A stretch of 7,901 nucleotides of DNA. Source: an uncultured Planctomycetaceae bacterium. GTDB lineage: Bacteria > Planctomycetota > Planctomycetia > Pirellulales > UBA1268. A model generated the notes under the pieces. The model saw nothing but the letters and a program-made list of their open reading frames with translations. It was not told the origin of the DNA and did not search any database. The stretch spans positions 1 to 7,901 of the forward strand of contig CAJBSQ010000405.1 of the NCBI GenBank assembly GCA_903958265.1, given 5' to 3'. This document shows positions 4,774 through 7,901 of this stretch, piece after piece. Positions within the stretch are counted from its first letter, which is position 1. Each line of letters starts with the position of its first letter. The position numbers and the translations under genes were made by a program.

Positions 4774-6690
4774 ATGGCTGACGACAACCGCGACGACACC
4801 GACAAGCAAGACGGCTTCGACCCCTGGGCTGACCTCGAGTCGGATCCCCCGGCGGATCAAACCGACCAGTTCGCGTTTACGTTTGACGATGCCCCGCTTG
4901 ATGCCGCGCTCGATGCCACGCTCGACGATGCCCTCGATGCCTCCGCCTCCGACGAGCCGGTCCAGCGGTCGTTCGCCGAGGAGCCAGTCGTCGCCGGAGG
5001 CACGCCGGAGGTGCCCCTGCTCGAATCAACCGCGGATGATGCGCTGGTGAATGCATGGCTGGACGACCCGGCGGACGAACCAGTGGCTCCCGCGCCGCTG
5101 GCCGTCTTCGCGCCGGATGAGCCGGGCGATGTGGACGGACTGGACGGCTTCGACGACGAATCCGAATCGGCCTTCGATCCCGAGGCCATCGAGATCGGCA
5201 CGGGGCACTCGGGGATCGAGTCGGCCAGCGAGGTCGAGGGAGGAGGGTTCGTCGGCGAGGATTCCGAGGCGAGTACGGAGGCCGCAGAGGCGTTCTTCGG
5301 AGCGGTCGGCGAGCCCGAGTCGCCCGAGGATGAAATCGTCGAATCGGTCACCTTTGCCGAGTCAGACGCGGAAGCCTCCGAGGAGGCTGACATCATCGAC
5401 TTCGGCACGGCGGCGGCAGGCGTCGCCGCGGCGGCCGCTGCCAGCGGTGGCCGTGACGACTCGGTCACCATCGCGGCTTCGAAGTCACGGCCGGGGGGCA
5501 GGGCGGGCAAGCGCGGGGGCATCGGCCAGCTCGTCGGCATCGTGCTGGGCGGGCTGATGGCGATCCCGATCGTGCTCGGCATCCTGATCGGCCTGATGTG
5601 GATGGGATGGGAAGACACGGCAGGGATTCGCACGTGGCTGCCCACACAGGCCGCCTTTCTCCTCCCGCCGGCGAATCGCGGAGCCACCAGGGCGATCGCG
5701 GGTGGCCCAGACCTGTCGGCGGCCCCGTCGCTCGAGGACCTGCCGACCACGCCCGCCACAGAGCCCGCTCCCGATTCCGGAGCGGAGCCGGCTCCGGAAC
5801 GAGCAGCCGTCTCGGCCGACGAGCCGGCGGTGGCACCCATGCCGCAGGATGACGAGCCGGCGGTGCCATCCATGCCGCAGGATCCTGAGGGGCTGGCGAC
5901 GTCCACCGAGCCGGCCACCATGAACCCGACGGGCGAGCCGAAGCCCGGCGACCTCGCCATGCCGCTCGCCACGCCGCCGTCACTCGATGACGTGGCCGCG
6001 CTCGTTACTCCCCAGGAAGACGTGGCGATGGGGTCCGCTCCCATGCCCGTCGAACCGATCGTGCCTGCGGTGCCCGAGCCCGAACCGCTCGACACGTCGG
6101 GGCTCGAGCGGGCTGTTGCCGAGGCCTCGACGGCGCTGGAGGCCGTCCAGGGCGTCGGCGATCCGGCCGATCCCGCCCGCAAAGCCCTGCTGGTGGAGTG
6201 GTACAAGCAACTCGTCCGCGTGGCCGAGGAACTGGCGATGCTCGAGCGGGTTGCCGCTGATTCGGGTCGGCCCCTCGCAGCCACGCCCGAGGTCGCCGCC
6301 GATCATCATCACCGCATCCTCGCCGCGCCGGAGCGGCTCGACGACCTGGCGAGACTGGCGCGGAACTGGCTGGCCTACAACCGCCGCGAAGGTGACGGCA
6401 TCGTGATGCCAGCCACATTCGCCGGCGCGCGGCAGGTCGGGCCCTACTGGTATTCGCGGGTGTCGATGGCCGAGGCCGGAGGGCGGTCGCGGGAAGTCGC
6501 CGTGATCTCGCGGGCGGAGCCGGCGGCAGCGGCCGGCGACGCGGTGCTGATCTCGGGGCTGGTGTTGGATGGTGATCTGCTCTGGGCGGCGGACATGCGG
6601 TCAGCGGCAGCGCAGCCGCCGATCTCGTCACCACCTGTCGCGCCGGCCGCGGCTGCCGAGCCCGATCCGTTCGGCCTCCCTGACCTGTGA
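4774..6690 (+). CDS. Acidic single-pass membrane protein, function unknown
   Basis: I do not recognise a family for this 638-residue protein. Residues 1 to about 235 are strongly acidic, rich in Asp, Glu, Ala and Ser, and probably disordered, opening with DGFDPWADLESD. A basic patch (K237, R239, R243, K246, R247) precedes one long hydrophobic segment at about 251-279. By the positive-inside rule this puts the acidic half in the cytoplasm and the rest outside the inner membrane. Residues 300-440 are a Pro/Ala/Glu-rich linker with a tandem 11-residue repeat. Residues 443-535 look helical (LVEWYKQLVRVAEELAML, then RLDDLARLARNWLAYN). Residues 540-605 look beta-rich (VGPYWYSRVS, AVLISGLVLDG), followed by a disordered tail ending in DPFGLPDL. 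There is no enzymatic motif or cleavable signal peptide. The architecture resembles a tethered scaffold or envelope-spanning protein, but that is inference. The downstream amidase overlaps its stop codon and is probably translationally coupled. The long open frame and distinct composition make it a confident gene. Confidence 0.85.
   Translation: MADDNRDDTDKQDGFDPWADLESDPPADQTDQFAFTFDDAPLDAALDATLDDALDASASDEPVQRSFAEEPVVAGGTPEVPLLESTADDALVNAWLDDPADEPVAPAPLAVFAPDEPGDVDGLDGFDDESESAFDPEAIEIGTGHSGIESASEVEGGGFVGEDSEASTEAAEAFFGAVGEPESPEDEIVESVTFAESDAEASEEADIIDFGTAAAGVAAAAAASGGRDDSVTIAASKSRPGGRAGKRGGIGQLVGIVLGGLMAIPIVLGILIGLMWMGWEDTAGIRTWLPTQAAFLLPPANRGATRAIAGGPDLSAAPSLEDLPTTPATEPAPDSGAEPAPERAAVSADEPAVAPMPQDDEPAVPSMPQDPEGLATSTEPATMNPTGEPKPGDLAMPLATPPSLDDVAALVTPQEDVAMGSAPMPVEPIVPAVPEPEPLDTSGLERAVAEASTALEAVQGVGDPADPARKALLVEWYKQLVRVAEELAMLERVAADSGRPLAATPEVAADHHHRILAAPERLDDLARLARNWLAYNRREGDGIVMPATFAGARQVGPYWYSRVSMAEAGGRSREVAVISRAEPAAAAGDAVLISGLVLDGDLLWAADMRSAAAQPPISSPPVAPAAAAEPDPFGLPDL
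4897..4941 (+). repeat. Short degenerate Leu-Asp-Ala repeats in the acidic domain
   Basis: Residues 42-56 of the acidic protein read LDAALDATLDDALDA, encoded by reiterated CTCGATGCC-like units. This points to local expansion by slippage in the disordered acidic segment. No function is implied. Confidence 0.5.
5775..5799. repeat. 9-bp inverted repeat inside the acidic protein gene
   Basis: TTCCGGAGC (5775-5783) and GCTCCGGAA (5791-5799) are perfect inverted copies around a 7-nt loop. The sequence encodes part of the Pro/Ala/Glu-rich linker. It could fold in mRNA, but it may only reflect reuse of a few GC-rich codons. Confidence 0.5.
5818..5883 (+). repeat. 33-bp in-frame tandem duplication in the linker
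   Basis: Two adjacent 33-bp units, 5818-5850 and 5851-5883, agree at 31 of 33 positions. Each encodes 11 residues: DEPAVAPMPQD, then DEPAVPSMPQD. Near-identity in synonymous positions shows a recent duplication that kept the frame, which fits a length-tolerant spacer beyond the membrane segment. Confidence 0.85.
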
Positions 6691-7901
6691 GCGGACTGCC
6701 GCAGCCGCCGGCGGTCGATCCGCACGGATCGGCGACGATCATCGCGCGGGACGTGATGGCCGGCCGGCTGCGGGCGGCCCACGTGCTCGCGGTGCGGATG
6801 GAGCGGCATGCCGTCAGGGGTGGCAGCCTCAACGCGCTGGTGCAGCAGCGGTGGGCCGCCGCAGCGGCCGAGGCCGACACGATCGACGCCCGGGTGGCTG
6901 CCGGCGAACTCCACGACGCCCCCCTGGCCGGCGTGCCGGTCAGCGTGAAGGAGTGCTTTGGGGTCCGCGGGCTCTCGACCACGCTGGGCATCAAGGCCCG
7001 CCGCGGGCTGGCCGATGCGGATGACGCCCCGCTCGTCAAGCAGCTGCGAGCCGCCGGCGCGGTCATCGTCGGCAAGGCCAACGTGCCGCAGGCCATGTAC
7101 CTCCACGAAACCGACAACCCCGTCTGGGGACGCACGCTGCACCCGGCCGATCCGTCGCGAGGCCCCGGCGGGTCTAGCGGTGGCGATGCCGCGCTGGTGG
7201 CGGTCGGGGTGGTGCCGCTCGGCGTGGGGAACGACCTGGCTGGCAGTCTCCGGCAGCCGGCTCATGCCTGCGGGATCGCGGCCCTCGTCCCGCGGTCAGC
7301 GGCCCTGGGCGACGGCGGCGCTTTCGCGACGATGCCGGGCCTCACGGCCGTGAGGCCGCGGGCGGGTTTCCTCGCGCGGTGCGTTGAGGATCTGAGGCTG
7401 GCTTTCGACGCGGTGACGGCGATCGGCCAGACGCAGCCGGTGATCCGCCGGGTGGCATGGTGGGATGACTCCGGCCCGATCCCATCCTCACCGGCGGTGC
7501 GCCGGGGCGTGCACGAAGCCGTCGCGCGGCTTTCCGAACAGGGCATCGAAGCCAACCGCCTGCCTGGCGACCTTGCGGGAGAGGCGGCGTGGCTGCTGCT
7601 GGCCATCCTCGCCGCCGATGGCGGCGAGGATGTCCGCCGCCTGTTCGCGGGCGAGCGACCGATGCCGGGCGTGCGAAGGCTGCTGGCGATCGCCGGGGTG
7701 CCCCGCCGCTGGCGGCCGGTGGTGGCGGCTGCAGCGCGGTTCGTCGGGAGGCGGACCGAAGCCGAGGGCGTGAGGCGGACGGGCCGCCGGTCCCGAGAGG
7801 AGTTCGCTTCGCTGCTCGCGGACCGCGAGGCGCTGGCAGGCCGATTCGCGGCTGCCGTCTCGGGCTACGACGCGGTGATCTGTCCGGTCTCAGCCGTGCC
7901 G
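6687..7901 (+). CDS. Amidase-signature enzyme, FAAH-like (partial, runs off window)
   Basis: This amidase-signature serine hydrolase has 405 residues visible and no stop before the window ends. The Ser-cisSer-Lys triad is K88 in VSVKECFG, S163 in GGSSGG, and nucleophile S187 in DLAGSLRQPA. Spacing K88-S163-S187 (75 and 24) equals that of mammalian fatty-acid amide hydrolase (142-217-241). SVKECF, VPQAM, GGSSGGDAAL and the SSPAVRR region also recall that enzyme more than GatA. The glycine two before the nucleophile is alanine (A185), and the usual KPT/GR stretch after it is degraded to LVPRSAAL, so activity is not assured. The start is GTG 6687, overlapping the previous TGA by GTGA. ATG 6756 would cut into the first conserved helix (SATIIARDVMAGRL). 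No signal peptide or N-terminal membrane segment is visible, unlike mammalian FAAH. The substrate is unknown; a generic amide or ester hydrolase is the alternative. Confidence 0.85.
   Translation, partial: MSGLPQPPAVDPHGSATIIARDVMAGRLRAAHVLAVRMERHAVRGGSLNALVQQRWAAAAAEADTIDARVAAGELHDAPLAGVPVSVKECFGVRGLSTTLGIKARRGLADADDAPLVKQLRAAGAVIVGKANVPQAMYLHETDNPVWGRTLHPADPSRGPGGSSGGDAALVAVGVVPLGVGNDLAGSLRQPAHACGIAALVPRSAALGDGGAFATMPGLTAVRPRAGFLARCVEDLRLAFDAVTAIGQTQPVIRRVAWWDDSGPIPSSPAVRRGVHEAVARLSEQGIEANRLPGDLAGEAAWLLLAILAADGGEDVRRLFAGERPMPGVRRLLAIAGVPRRWRPVVAAAARFVGRRTEAEGVRRTGRRSREEFASLLADREALAGRFAAAVSGYDAVICPVSAVP

Noticed and set aside
3777..4781. 334-codon plus-strand open frame overlapping the M32 gene out of frame
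   Set aside because: It is arginine-rich translation of M32 codons shifted by one frame. The M32 frame has every family motif.
4857..6284. 475-codon open frame on the minus strand inside the acidic protein gene, rich in Ser, Gly and Ala
   Set aside because: It mirrors the Asp/Glu/Ala-rich coding strand and has no domain-like pattern. The plus-strand gene has a promoter, a ribosome site and a membrane segment.
4819..6690. DPW near the N-terminus and DPF near the C-terminus of the acidic protein, recalling eukaryotic clathrin-adaptor-binding motifs
   Set aside because: Three-residue motifs are expected by chance in an Asp/Pro-rich protein, and the two would lie on opposite sides of the membrane. 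There is no independent support.
6005..7265. Long minus-strand open frames opposite the amidase and the end of the acidic protein gene
   Set aside because: They are Arg/Pro/Ala-rich with no motifs, and they lie opposite a frame that carries the full amidase triad.

Overview
The window is GC-rich bacterial chromosome with tightly packed genes and mostly G/C wobble bases. It looks like a planctomycete, most likely a Pirellulales-type lineage. That is an inference from overall gene character: a NarL-type response regulator, a BshB1-like deacetylase beside a small uncharacterised protein, a long acidic single-pass membrane protein, and weak or absent Shine-Dalgarno sites at several starts. No rRNA, tRNA, CRISPR array, transposase, phage gene or integration site was recognised.

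Layout. Positions 1-210 hold no convincing gene and end in an AT-rich patch with promoter-like hexamers. A plus-strand NarL/LuxR response regulator follows (211-843). It converges on a minus-strand block that reads, in transcription order, BshB1-like deacetylase (3034-2351), a 248-bp gap, a 77-residue protein of unknown function (2102-1869), then 19 bp later a XerC-type tyrosine recombinase (1849-926). The 82-bp convergent junction holds two copies of a 12-bp direct repeat and GC-rich hairpins. A 98-bp divergent promoter region (3035-3132) separates this block from a plus-strand block: M32 metallocarboxypeptidase (3133-4680), an unrecognised 638-residue acidic membrane protein with its own likely promoter (4774-6690), and an amidase-signature enzyme that starts on a GTG overlapping the previous stop and runs off the window end (6687-7901).

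Function. These are mostly ordinary chromosomal genes: chromosome-dimer resolution, a possible low-molecular-weight-thiol step, peptide turnover, and amide hydrolysis. They do not form one obvious pathway. The least ordinary items are the amidase, whose triad spacing and flanking motifs resemble animal fatty-acid amide hydrolase rather than GatA; the acidic bitopic membrane protein coupled to it; the unknown small protein ahead of xerC; and an over-represented 9-mer, AGCCTGCGG, in both orientations. I do not see a defence system or other clearly new multi-gene system here.
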